From JAYPWI01 sp964629575 (GTDB lineage Bacteria > Actinomycetota > Acidimicrobiia > Acidimicrobiales > Poriferisodalaceae): DNA of 64,000 bases. The stretch covers positions 167,326-231,325 of the forward strand of contig CAZVUM010000001.1 in the NCBI GenBank assembly GCA_964629575.1, in the 5' to 3' direction. The stretch's first letter is position 1; each line of letters begins with the position of its first letter. Of the stretch, positions 7,950-16,480 are shown in pieces. Below the pieces are notes generated by a model. It worked only from the letters and a program-made list of their open reading frames with translations, was not told the origin of the DNA and did no database searches. A program made the position numbers and the translations under genes.

Positions 7950-8748
7950 GGCGTCCCAGCGCATCTCTTCCGAGCTGAGCCACGGTGCGGGCCGCCGTCC
8001 CGGCGCGGGACAGCAGGTCTGGAGCCGCGTTTGTGGCCTCGGCCGGCGCAGGCTCCGCGGCGGGGAGGGGGTTGCCGCGGCCTTCCTGCACGTGCGCATG
8101 CACCGTGTATCGCCCCGACTCGGCCAGCGGCGGGTGATGAAGGCTGCCGAACCCGACCTCGTGGAGCATCGCATCAACGGCTTGTCTGTTGGGCCCCCAG
8201 AAGTTGGTGGGGTCGTCGTTGAGGCTGGTGCCCGGGTAGAAGATCACCGCGGGGAGGGGGTAGTCGTTGGCGTCGGTGTGCGTCTCGACGATGGCCATGC
8301 CGTCGTCCGAGCAGAGCGACCGGCAGATCTCGAGGTATCCGAGCGGATCGGGGGCGTGGTACAGGATGCCCATGAAGAGCACCAGGTCGAAGGTGCCGAC
8401 CGTCTCGGGCGACATCTCCTCCACCGACATCGTCAGGGGCTCCACGCTCGAACCGAGCGCCGAGTGAGCGAAGTCGAAGGCTGCCTTCGACCACGGCCCG
8501 CGCTCCCAGATGAAGCGATCGGCCGCCACCACGCGCGCCGCGCCCCGCCGTTCGGCCTCGAAGGCGTAGAAGCCGTTGAAGGTGCCGACATCGAGAACCG
8601 ACATCCCGGTGAGGTCCTGGGGCAACGCGACGTCGATCAGCTTGGCGGCGGACTCATCGGGCCCGGGCGTCACGATCCCGTGGCCGAGGTCGATCTGGTG
8701 GAACCACTGATACTGGTCGACGGCGGCCTGGAGCTCCTCTGGGTTCAT
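7936..8748 (-). CDS. class I SAM-dependent methyltransferase, DUF1698/CmoB-like
   Basis: A 270-residue protein beginning MNPEELQAAVDQYQWFHQID, then GHGIVTPG, which resembles the WFHxIDLxxGxxTPG entry of CmoB/DUF1698 methyltransferases. Motif I is VLDVGTFNGFYAFEAERRGA (~residue 50), and VLFMGILYHAPDPLGYLE is the strand-4 region. In the family this fold modifies wobble uridine in tRNA or methylates small metabolites; which applies here is not evident. A frame continues upstream of the ATG at 8748 to 9261, but that part lacks family similarity. The C-terminal ~40 residues are Ala/Pro-rich. Confidence 0.8.
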   Translation of the reverse strand: MNPEELQAAVDQYQWFHQIDLGHGIVTPGPDESAAKLIDVALPQDLTGMSVLDVGTFNGFYAFEAERRGAARVVAADRFIWERGPWSKAAFDFAHSALGSSVEPLTMSVEEMSPETVGTFDLVLFMGILYHAPDPLGYLEICRSLCSDDGMAIVETHTDANDYPLPAVIFYPGTSLNDDPTNFWGPNRQAVDAMLHEVGFGSLHHPPLAESGRYTVHAHVQEGRGNPLPAAEPAPAEATNAAPDLLSRAGTAARTVAQLGRDALGRLKRG

Positions 8749-8899
8749 TCCGCTATTCCTAGGCGGCAGCCTCGTCGTCGGCGTGGATGCCATTCGGACG
8801 GTGCGCGGCAGGGGCGACCGGACATCGCAGACGGAATGTGAGAATGTCAGGCGAGTCCGGTGGAGGTGGCGCAACATGCCAGGGCGGGGAGAGGGGCAG

Positions 8900-11104
8900 A
8901 TGCGAGACGGGAGAATCTCCCGGCGTGCGGGAGCGTTGCGGATCCTGCTCTCCATCGCGGTCTGTCTGTCGGCGGTGATCGCACTGGGCACTGGCGCTTC
9001 GGCCGAAGAGGACCTGCGGGTCGAGCACGTGGTCGATGGGCACTTTCCTCCCGGCGCACCGGTCCCGGTCCTCGTCACGGTCGAGAGCGATGCTCTCTTC
9101 CAGGGCGAGATCGTCGTGATCTCGGGTGGCGCCGAGATCCGCGAACCGGTCGAGGTCGCCGCCGGGTCCGCGAAGCAATTGGTTCTGATCGCCCCAACCA
9201 CGCCGTACGAGGGCCAGACCATCACTGTGCGCCTGGAGAAAGGCGAGGAGATCGTTGCCACGGGCTTGCTGAATTCCGGTCGGGGCTCGGCTCACACCAT
9301 CGGCGTGCTCGGCAGCCTCGCGAGCTCAGAGCTCCCCACCCGGGCGTCGGTGGGGTTCGACCTTCCCGAGGCGGAGCTCCTCCCGATCGACGCCGATGTT
9401 CTCCCGAACGGGCCCGCCGTTCTCGGCCCTCTCGGCTCGCTCGTCATCGCGCCCCGCGACTTCGTCGATCTGTCCGCAGCAGAGCGAGATGTCGTCGTCG
9501 GATGGGTCACGTTCGGCGGGGAGCTGTACATCGACGGTTCGCCCGATGCAGCGCCGGCAACGCTTCCTCGCGAGTGGGTTCCGACCACGGGTGACCGGGT
9601 CGCTGCGGGGTGGGGAAGCGTCACCTTCACTCATGGGGCGGCCGCCGCTGGGCTGTGGGACGGTCTCGTCCTGCCTGCACCGGGCGGCTCCTTGGAGGAG
9701 TTCGGTTTCTTCGGTGGGTTCTTCCCGATGGAGTTCACGCTCGCCGAGGACGCGGGCCTCGACGTTCCGTCGCTCGGCGTTCTTCTGTGGATCCTGGTGT
9801 CGTACGTGGTGGTCGTCGGGCCGGTTCTGTTCTTCTTGCTCCGGGTCACCAATCGCAAGCCGCTGATGTGGGTCGCGGTCCCCGGGCTCGCGCTCGGTGT
9901 CACCTTCGCCCTCTGGTTGGTAGGTCGTGACGACCGCCAGTCGGTGACCGCAGCCCATGCGACGGTGTTGGAGAGCACCCCAGGTGGCACCTGGGCCACG
10001 TCGACGGTGATGGTGAGCTCCGCGTCGGGCGGTAGCGCCGGCGTTCGACTCCCAGACGGGTGGCACGTCGGCAGCCAAATGAACAGCTGGAACGGGCAGC
10101 GCGCCAACATCCAGGTCGCCGGCGGCCAGGCCCTGGTCGACCTGCCGCCAGGAGGAAACGGGACCCTCATTGCAACGGGGCCGACCGATGGCGAAGCGGC
10201 GCTGGTCCTCACCGCCGAGGCCGACGGCAGCGGAGGCGCCACGGGAACGATCACCAACACGTCCGACCGACACCTGTCCGACATCGTGGTTCTGTCGCAC
10301 ACCGAAGTGGAAGACATCGGGGATCTCGCGCCAGGGGAGTCCGAGAGCTGGAAGATCACCAACGTCGTCGGCACGAGCGGCGTCAGCGAAGCGATCTTCC
10401 GGGTGTGGGGTGACGCGATTCCGGCCGGCTTCAACCCGTTCGGGCCGGGAAACCGATCCCAGACCGACGAGCTGAGCGCGGTGAATCCGGGAGCGTTCCT
10501 CGCCGTCCACCAGGCTCGGACCAGCTGGGGGTCGACGTCGGGTGCGGTCACGGCCGTGGGCTGGACCCGCGACGGATCTGCTCCGGTGTCCACCAACGAA
10601 GGCACGCGCATCACTTCGGGGCGCACCGCATTTGTGACCCATGCCGCCGTCGTCCCAGGAAGCGGTGTCGAACCGACAGCGCGGGTGGCTGTCGTGTCGT
10701 CCGATCGCGCCGGCGGCGGGATCGGCTTCGGGCCGGGAGGCACACTTCGACTGGTCATGGACGGCGTGGACGACGACGATCCGCTCGCCCTCACGTTCCG
10801 GCGGGGGACTCTGGTCGAACTCGATCTCTGGACACCCGATGGGTGGAAGAGGGTGGCTGTCGATGATGCGCGCAGCCCCCTCCTGCTCCCGGCAGAGGCA
10901 CGGGTTGGCGGTGTTGTGTTCGCCCGCGTCAGCTACGACGAGAACCGGTTCTGGAACGGCCCCGAGCCGTCTCTGCTGCACCTCGATCTCACCGCGCCGG
11001 ACGACCCGCCCGAGTCGGTCGTCGTCTGGCAGGAGGACATCGACGCTGCCATCGAGGCGGCAGCCGCAGCGGCCGCAGCAGTGGGGGACCAAGCCGATGG
11101 CTGA
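8900..11104 (+). CDS. exported membrane-anchored protein of the ABC/MoxR/VWA operon (unknown family)
   Basis: First gene of a coupled seven-gene operon; 734 residues. The ATG at 8900 has a strong GGGAGAGGGG site and gives a signal peptide (ISRRAGALRILLSIAV ... GASA-EE). The mature N-terminal half looks like beta-sandwich plus a segment with GSLVIAPRDFVDL. Two membrane spans lie near residues 297-345 (VLLWILVSYVVVVGP and VAVPGLALGVTFALWLV). A long Gly/Thr/Val-rich extracellular part follows. I do not recognise the family. The architecture resembles auxiliary exported proteins that accompany ABC-2 exporters. The stop overlaps the ATPase start (ATGGCTGA). Confidence 0.8.
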   Translation: MRDGRISRRAGALRILLSIAVCLSAVIALGTGASAEEDLRVEHVVDGHFPPGAPVPVLVTVESDALFQGEIVVISGGAEIREPVEVAAGSAKQLVLIAPTTPYEGQTITVRLEKGEEIVATGLLNSGRGSAHTIGVLGSLASSELPTRASVGFDLPEAELLPIDADVLPNGPAVLGPLGSLVIAPRDFVDLSAAERDVVVGWVTFGGELYIDGSPDAAPATLPREWVPTTGDRVAAGWGSVTFTHGAAAAGLWDGLVLPAPGGSLEEFGFFGGFFPMEFTLAEDAGLDVPSLGVLLWILVSYVVVVGPVLFFLLRVTNRKPLMWVAVPGLALGVTFALWLVGRDDRQSVTAAHATVLESTPGGTWATSTVMVSSASGGSAGVRLPDGWHVGSQMNSWNGQRANIQVAGGQALVDLPPGGNGTLIATGPTDGEAALVLTAEADGSGGATGTITNTSDRHLSDIVVLSHTEVEDIGDLAPGESESWKITNVVGTSGVSEAIFRVWGDAIPAGFNPFGPGNRSQTDELSAVNPGAFLAVHQARTSWGSTSGAVTAVGWTRDGSAPVSTNEGTRITSGRTAFVTHAAVVPGSGVEPTARVAVVSSDRAGGGIGFGPGGTLRLVMDGVDDDDPLALTFRRGTLVELDLWTPDGWKRVAVDDARSPLLLPAEARVGGVVFARVSYDENRFWNGPEPSLLHLDLTAPDDPPESVVVWQEDIDAAIEAAAAAAAAVGDQADG

Positions 11105-12014
11105 TGTCGCCGCCGACCCGGCCGTGAACGGCGAGCCGTCGGCCGAATCCGTTGTCGCGGTCTCGGGCCTGCGGAAGATGTACGGCAAGTTGGCTGCGGT
11201 CGACGGGCTCGACCTCGAGATTCCGCCAGGCAGCGTGTTCGGCCTGATCGGTCCCAACGGGGCAGGCAAGAGCACGACGCTGTCGATCCTCGCCGCGCTT
11301 CTTCGTCCGACCTCTGGCCGGGTGCGGGTCTGCGGGTTCGATCCGATGAAGAGTCCCAAGGAGGTGAGGAAGCGCATCGGCTACATGCCTGATGCGATGG
11401 GCACCTACGACGGGCTCCAGGTGGGTGAGTACCTGGAGTTCTTCGCGTCTGCGTATCGCGTTCCCCGCCGAGAGTGGGACGGTGTGGTCGATGGGCTGCT
11501 CGAGCTCGTGGACCTCGGCGTGAAGCGCGATGCGATGGTCAACTCATTGAGCAGGGGGATGAAGCAACGTCTGTCGCTCGCCAGGGCCCTCGTTCACGAC
11601 CCGGAGATCCTGATCCTCGACGAGCCGGCGAGCGGTCTCGATCCGCGCGCCCGGATCGAACTGCGTGTGTTGATCGGCGAGCTGCGTGCCATGGGCAAGA
11701 CCGTGCTGATCAGCAGCCACATCCTGGCCGAGCTGGAGGAGATGTGTACCGCCATCGCCGTTCTCGAAGCGGGCAAGCTGCTGGCATCCGGCACTCCTGC
11801 GGGCATTCAGGAACAACTCGGTCGAGGCAGGACGGTCACCGTCAGGTTCGCCGACGGTTCGAGTGAGGAGTTTCCCGTCGCCGGCGATGACGAGCAGGCC
11901 GAACTCCTTCATCGCCTGGTCGCGGTGGAGGGCCGGCGGGTGGTGGAGTTCCGTCAGGGCGGCTCCGGCCTCGAGGAGCTCTTCATGAGCATCACCGAAG
12001 GAACGGTGCAGTGA
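11097..12014 (+). CDS. ABC transporter ATP-binding protein (ABC-2/CcmA-like)
   Basis: A 305-residue ATPase with Walker A GPNGAGKST, signature LSRGMKQRLSLARAL, Walker B ILILDEPASGLDP and the switch His in ISSHIL. The DrrA/CcmA-like sequence and the C-terminal ~70-residue extension are typical of ABC-2 exporters. It overlaps the exported protein gene by 8 bases and the permease gene by 4 (GTGA), so it almost certainly works with that permease. The transported substrate is unknown; linkage to MoxR and VWA genes suggests an envelope assembly role. Confidence 0.95.
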   Translation: MADVAADPAVNGEPSAESVVAVSGLRKMYGKLAAVDGLDLEIPPGSVFGLIGPNGAGKSTTLSILAALLRPTSGRVRVCGFDPMKSPKEVRKRIGYMPDAMGTYDGLQVGEYLEFFASAYRVPRREWDGVVDGLLELVDLGVKRDAMVNSLSRGMKQRLSLARALVHDPEILILDEPASGLDPRARIELRVLIGELRAMGKTVLISSHILAELEEMCTAIAVLEAGKLLASGTPAGIQEQLGRGRTVTVRFADGSSEEFPVAGDDEQAELLHRLVAVEGRRVVEFRQGGSGLEELFMSITEGTVQ

Positions 12015-13075
12015 CCGCCGAGGTCGAGGTCATCGAAGCCGCTGATCCGCCCGACCCGTCGCCGCGGCGCCGGTGGCGCCCGAGGGTGAATCCGGTGCTC
12101 GCCCGTGAGCTGCGCCAGCGGGCACGCGGTGGCCGCACGGCGATCATACTCAGCGTGTTCCTCGGCCTGCTGATCGTCACGTTGGCGCTGACCAACCGCG
12201 GCCTGAGCGGCGGAGGTGGTGGGAACGGCTTCAACGAGTTCGGCGGGTTCGACCCCTTCCAGCAGCTCAACTCGGCGTCCGTCGGACGCTCGATGTTCGA
12301 GTTCGTCCTCTTCTTCTTGCTGCTGCTGGTGATCTTCATCGTCCCGGGCATCGCCTCGGGCGCGATTGCCGGCGAGCGCGAACGACAGACCCTCATCCCG
12401 CTTCAGGCGACGCTGATGGGAACGGCGTCGATCATGTGGGGCAAGGTCATGGCCTCGGTGGTGTTCCTCTTCCTGCTCGTGATCGCCGCAGTTCCGATGC
12501 TTGCTGCGACCTACCTGCTCGGCGGCGTGAACCTCGACACCGTGTTCGCAGGCATCGCCAGCGTCCTGGCGGTGGGCATCGCGCTCGCGGTGATGACGGT
12601 TGGCTGGTCGGCTCTGCTGCGCCGTGTCCAGGTGGCAACGGTGGTCGCGTACGTATTCACCTTCCTGCTCGTCGGAGGAACGCTGATCCTGTTCGCGGCG
12701 GCTGCCGCGGTGGATGCGTCCCGTGGGACCGACCCGGCCGATCCGCCGCTCTCGATCCTGGCCCCCAATCCGGTCATGTTCGTCGCCGAGGCCGTGGGGG
12801 AGACCGGCACCGCCTTCGAGCGCCCCCTCAGCCCGTTCAACCCGTTGCGCGAGCTCAACGAGTACTTCGACGGCTTGGAGATTTTCCCGGGCGGGCCAGG
12901 TGGCCAGCTCGTAGCGTTCGACCCGCGGACAGGGCGTGAGGTATCCCTGGACGATCTCGATCGTGGCGACCCGCTCAACTGGAAGTGGTCCGTGACCTGG
13001 TACGCCGCAGCGTCGCTCCTCCTCTTCTGGCTGGGGTGGTGGCGGGCGCGGGTGCCCGCCAAAGTCGAGCGATGA
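12011..13075 (+). CDS. ABC-2 type transporter permease
   Basis: A 354-residue integral membrane protein. The N-terminal cytoplasmic NPVLARELRQRARGGRT segment is the usual entry to ABC-2 permeases. About six hydrophobic spans follow (e.g. AIILSVFLGLLIVTLAL, FVLFFLLLLVIFIVPGIASG, VAYVFTFLLVGGTLILF, and a last span ending GWWRARVP). The GAIAGERERQTL motif is characteristic of this family. A loop of ~130 residues precedes the last span. It is coupled to the ATPase upstream (GTGA) and to the next gene (ATGA). Confidence 0.92.
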   Translation: MTAEVEVIEAADPPDPSPRRRWRPRVNPVLARELRQRARGGRTAIILSVFLGLLIVTLALTNRGLSGGGGGNGFNEFGGFDPFQQLNSASVGRSMFEFVLFFLLLLVIFIVPGIASGAIAGERERQTLIPLQATLMGTASIMWGKVMASVVFLFLLVIAAVPMLAATYLLGGVNLDTVFAGIASVLAVGIALAVMTVGWSALLRRVQVATVVAYVFTFLLVGGTLILFAAAAAVDASRGTDPADPPLSILAPNPVMFVAEAVGETGTAFERPLSPFNPLRELNEYFDGLEIFPGGPGGQLVAFDPRTGREVSLDDLDRGDPLNWKWSVTWYAAASLLLFWLGWWRARVPAKVER

Positions 13076-14619
13076 GCTCTGCGGTTCCCACCACGGTGGT
13101 CGCGGTTGTCGACGCAGCTCGGCGCCGCCTGCGCGCTCGCTACGGCGCGGCTCTCGTGTCGTTCGGCGCCCCCTTGGTGGCGGGAATCTGCGTGGCTCTC
13201 GTGGCACTCACATGGGTCACTCCGTGGGTGTGGCCCCAGACGGCGGCTGCTGCTGTGGTCGTGATCTCGGTTGTGGGGTGGCTCTGGCGGACGCTTCGCC
13301 AGCCGATCTCCCGACTCGGCGCAGCCTCGGTGCTCGACCGCAGATGCCGCACCCACGACGCTCTCGGTGCGGGTCTGGTCGAGGTCGAGCGGGCCGACGC
13401 GTTCGGAGCCGCCATCCGCGACCGGGCGGTCGCGGCGGCCGAAGCGACATCCGTGCCGGCGATCCTCCCGGTGCGCCTCGACGTCCGTCGCCTGCTGGTG
13501 GCGCTCGCGCTCGCGTTGATCGCAGTCGCCGGCCTCGTCGTCCCCAACCGTCATGATGAGGCCCGGGCCGCCGCGGCCGCCGAGCAGCGAACGATCGCCG
13601 CGGCGACCGAGGAGCTCGAAGATCTCGTCGAGGAACTCGGCGACGAGCCGCTGGCCGAGGAGACAGCGGATCAGCTCGAGGCCCTTCTCGCAGAGCTCGA
13701 CGGGCTCGACGACATCGACACCGCTCTCGAAGAGCTGCGGACGGCGCAGAGCCAGCTCGATCTGGCGACACCGCGCTCCCACCTCAGCCAACGCGCGGCC
13801 ACCTCGGGACTGGAGCGAAGTCTCGATGCACAACCGCTCCCCGGGGCTGCGTCGGGAGCAGCTGCCGACCAGCTGGATCAGCTGTCCCGGTCGATGGAGG
13901 ACCTCACCGCCGAGGAGACAGCAGCCCTCGCCGATCGCCTGGATGCGCTCGCGGCGACTCAGGCCGCCGGCTCACCCGCTGTCAGCGCAGCCATGGCCGC
14001 GGCGGCCGATGCCGTGCGAAGCGGGGATCTCGGCGCCGCCGCGTCGGCGCTGGCCGAGGCCTCGGCTGCTCATCGCAGTCAAAGCGACCAGGTCGAACGC
14101 GGCGACACGGCAGCGCGAGCCGCCGATGCGACTCGTCGCGCGGCCGAAGATCTGGCCGAGCATGGCGAGGGCGGACAGGGCCAGGGCCAGGGCCAAGGTG
14201 AGGGCCAAGGCCAAGGCCAAGGCGCGGGTCAGGGTCGGGGTGGCGGACAGCCGTCGGGTGAGGTCGCGGGTTCGACCGGCGGCACCGGCGCGGGCCAGGG
14301 TGGCCAGGGTCAGTCGGGTCAGACCGGTGACAACCCTGGAGCGCGGGGCGAAGAGCCGGAGGTCGCGCCGCCGCTGGAGGGCGAGGGATTCGGCGATCCG
14401 CTCGATCTCGCCGGGGCCGCGGGCGGCGAGCCCGGCGCGGTCGTCGGCGAGGGCGACACCCGGTCAGGTCCCGGTGTGATCACTCGGTCCCAGGCCGAGA
14501 CGCTGGCCGAGTTCGCTGATCGCGCGGTAGAGGCACTGGACTCGCTCCAGCTCAGCCCCACTGACCAGCAGCTGGTGGCCCGCTACTTCGAACACCTCAA
14601 CGAGGAGGCACAACGGTGA
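13072..14619 (+). CDS. membrane protein with helical stalk and Gly/Gln-rich segment (DUF4175/TIGR02302-like)
   Basis: The 515-residue protein has two N-terminal membrane spans (~25-70), a third near 145-165 (LLVALALALIAVAGLVV), then a long acidic Ala/Glu/Leu-rich helical region. A low-complexity Gln/Gly segment of GQ repeats sits around 14176-14330. A short helical domain at the end (RSQAETLAEFADRAVEALD) closes it. This layout resembles DUF4175/TIGR02302 proteins found beside MoxR and VWA genes, but I can only claim resemblance. It is coupled on both sides (ATGA, GTGA). It could act as a scaffold or periplasmic spacer. Confidence 0.7.
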   Translation: MSSAVPTTVVAVVDAARRRLRARYGAALVSFGAPLVAGICVALVALTWVTPWVWPQTAAAAVVVISVVGWLWRTLRQPISRLGAASVLDRRCRTHDALGAGLVEVERADAFGAAIRDRAVAAAEATSVPAILPVRLDVRRLLVALALALIAVAGLVVPNRHDEARAAAAAEQRTIAAATEELEDLVEELGDEPLAEETADQLEALLAELDGLDDIDTALEELRTAQSQLDLATPRSHLSQRAATSGLERSLDAQPLPGAASGAAADQLDQLSRSMEDLTAEETAALADRLDALAATQAAGSPAVSAAMAAAADAVRSGDLGAAASALAEASAAHRSQSDQVERGDTAARAADATRRAAEDLAEHGEGGQGQGQGQGEGQGQGQGAGQGRGGGQPSGEVAGSTGGTGAGQGGQGQSGQTGDNPGARGEEPEVAPPLEGEGFGDPLDLAGAAGGEPGAVVGEGDTRSGPGVITRSQAETLAEFADRAVEALDSLQLSPTDQQLVARYFEHLNEEAQR

Positions 14620-15611
14620 GCATCAGCATCGACGACTACGCAGATGCCGCGGACGCGATCATCGCCGAGATCGGGTCGGTGATCGTCGGCCAGGCGGACC
14701 TCGTCCGCGACGTCGCCACGTGTCTTCTCGCTGAGGGGCACCTGCTCCTCGAAGGGGTGCCGGGGCTCGGAAAGACCGAGCTGCTCAAGGTGCTCGGTCG
14801 GGTGACGGGCCTCGAGTTCTCGCGCATCCAGTTCACCCCCGACCTCATGCCTGCGGACATCGTCGGTACCGACGTGCTGTACCAGGACGACGCGGGCAAC
14901 CGTTCGTTTCGGTACGAGGCCGGCCCGATCTTCGCTGGGCTGGTGCTCGCAGACGAGGTCAACCGAGCGTCCCCGAAGACGCAGGCAGCGATGCTCGAAG
15001 CCATGCAGGAGCGCTCGGTGACCGTCGGCGGTGTGACCCGGGACCTCCCCAGGCCGTTCCTCGTGATGGCCACGCAGAACCCCCTCGAGATGGAAGGCAC
15101 ATATCCGCTTCCGGAGGCTCAGCTCGACCGGTTCATGTTCAAGACGGTGGTGCCGTACCCCTCCGCCGATGAGCTCGAGGAGATCGTTCTGCGAACGACA
15201 GGCGTCGGCCGCGCGGATGTGTCCGAGGTGGTGGACACGGCGAGGCTGGCGGAGCTCGTGTCGTTCACGCGGTCGGTCCCGGTGCCTCTCCACGTCGGGC
15301 GATACGCGGTCGATCTCGTCCACCGATCCCAACCCGCGACGACCGCGGTCGACGCCGTGAAGGACTACGTGCGGTTCGGCGCTTCGCCGCGTGGTGCTCA
15401 GGCGCTGATCCTGGGTGCGAAGGCTGTCGCCCTGATGCAGAGGCGTCCGAGCGTGAGCGTGGAGGACATCCGCGCTGTCGCTCCCAGCGCGCTTCGCCAT
15501 CGGCTGGTGCTGGGGTACGAGGCCGCGGCCGACGGTGTTGCCGCCGACGACATCGTCGACGCGCTGCTCGCCGCGACCGAGGCGCCGGGTGAGGGGGAGG
15601 CCGGCGCGTGA
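14616..15611 (+). CDS. MoxR-family AAA+ ATPase
   Basis: A 331-residue AAA+ ATPase of the MoxR family: Walker A GVPGLGKT (~49), the QFTPDLMPADIVGTDVLY segment, Walker B LVLADEVNRASPKTQAAMLE, sensor 1 ATQNPLEMEGTYPLPEAQLD, and sensor 2 GASPRGAQALI. MoxR ATPases remodel or load partners bearing VWA domains. Here the DUF58 and triple-VWA genes follow at once. It is coupled to both neighbours by GTGA overlaps. Confidence 0.97.
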   Translation: MSISIDDYADAADAIIAEIGSVIVGQADLVRDVATCLLAEGHLLLEGVPGLGKTELLKVLGRVTGLEFSRIQFTPDLMPADIVGTDVLYQDDAGNRSFRYEAGPIFAGLVLADEVNRASPKTQAAMLEAMQERSVTVGGVTRDLPRPFLVMATQNPLEMEGTYPLPEAQLDRFMFKTVVPYPSADELEEIVLRTTGVGRADVSEVVDTARLAELVSFTRSVPVPLHVGRYAVDLVHRSQPATTAVDAVKDYVRFGASPRGAQALILGAKAVALMQRRPSVSVEDIRAVAPSALRHRLVLGYEAAADGVAADDIVDALLAATEAPGEGEAGA

Positions 15612-16480
15612 CCGACGCCGGGCCGTTGCTCGAGCCCGACCTGTTGTCGGAGCTCGCACGGCTGCAGCTGCGGCTCGGGCGACCGTTGGTGGGCGCGATC
15701 ACCGGCGACCATCGTTCGGTCCGGCGCGGCGCGTCCCTCGACTTTGCCGACTACCGCGAGTACCGGCCGGGCGACGACCTCCGCCGAGTGGATCAGCACC
15801 ATCTCGCCCGCTCCGACGACGTCTTTCTGAAGCAGTTCGACGCCGAGGAGGACTTGACCCTCCGGTTGCTGCTCGACGCGTCTGCGTCGATGGCGTTCGG
15901 GGCCAAGCTCGACATGGGGTGTCGCTTGGCCGCGGCGCTCGGCTATCTCGCCCTGGCCCACCGAGACGCGGTGACGTTGTCCGTCTTTCCGTCCGATGAT
16001 CGCCCGCGTCGATTCGTGGGGCGCGAGGCGGTGCCGCCGCTCTTCGACGCATTGCAGCGGGTGGAGGCATCGGGCGAGACCGGTTTCGCCCGGGCGGTCA
16101 ACCGACGGTTGGCCGAGCGGGGTCCGCGCGGCGCGGTCGTCGTCATCTCTGACCTGCTGACCCCCGAATGGGAAGCGGCCCTGCCGCGGCTGCGTGGAGC
16201 GGGCACCGACGTGACGCTGGTGCACCTTCTCGCTCACGACGACCTGCACCCCCAGTCGGTCGGCGACCTCGAACTCGTCGATGCCGAGACTGGCGGCCAT
16301 CTGCCGGTGAGCCTCGATCCGCGTCGGATCGAACGGTTCGAGCTGGCGGCCGCCGACTGGGTTCGCCGCGTCGAGGACCGGTGTGGCTGGGCGGACATCC
16401 GGTACCTGCGCGTCATGTCCGACGAGGAGCCCCGCCAAGTGCTGCTGCGTTCGTGGCGGCGGGCGGGCTGGCTGCTGTGA
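15608..16480 (+). CDS. DUF58 domain protein (VWA-like)
   Basis: A 290-residue protein with the DUF58 signature RRGASLDFADYREYRPGDD then LRRVDQHHLAR, and a degenerate VWA core with LLLDASASMAFG as the metal-site loop (Ser in place of the usual Gly). DUF58 proteins are regular partners of MoxR ATPases. No membrane span is evident, so it is probably cytoplasmic. Both ends overlap neighbours by 4 bases (GTGA). Confidence 0.95.
   Translation: MTDAGPLLEPDLLSELARLQLRLGRPLVGAITGDHRSVRRGASLDFADYREYRPGDDLRRVDQHHLARSDDVFLKQFDAEEDLTLRLLLDASASMAFGAKLDMGCRLAAALGYLALAHRDAVTLSVFPSDDRPRRFVGREAVPPLFDALQRVEASGETGFARAVNRRLAERGPRGAVVVISDLLTPEWEAALPRLRGAGTDVTLVHLLAHDDLHPQSVGDLELVDAETGGHLPVSLDPRRIERFELAAADWVRRVEDRCGWADIRYLRVMSDEEPRQVLLRSWRRAGWLL

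Noticed and set aside
8749..9261. N-terminal extension of the CmoB-like methyltransferase
   Set aside because: The extra residues lack family similarity and are antisense to the exported-protein gene; ATG 8748 gives the conserved start.
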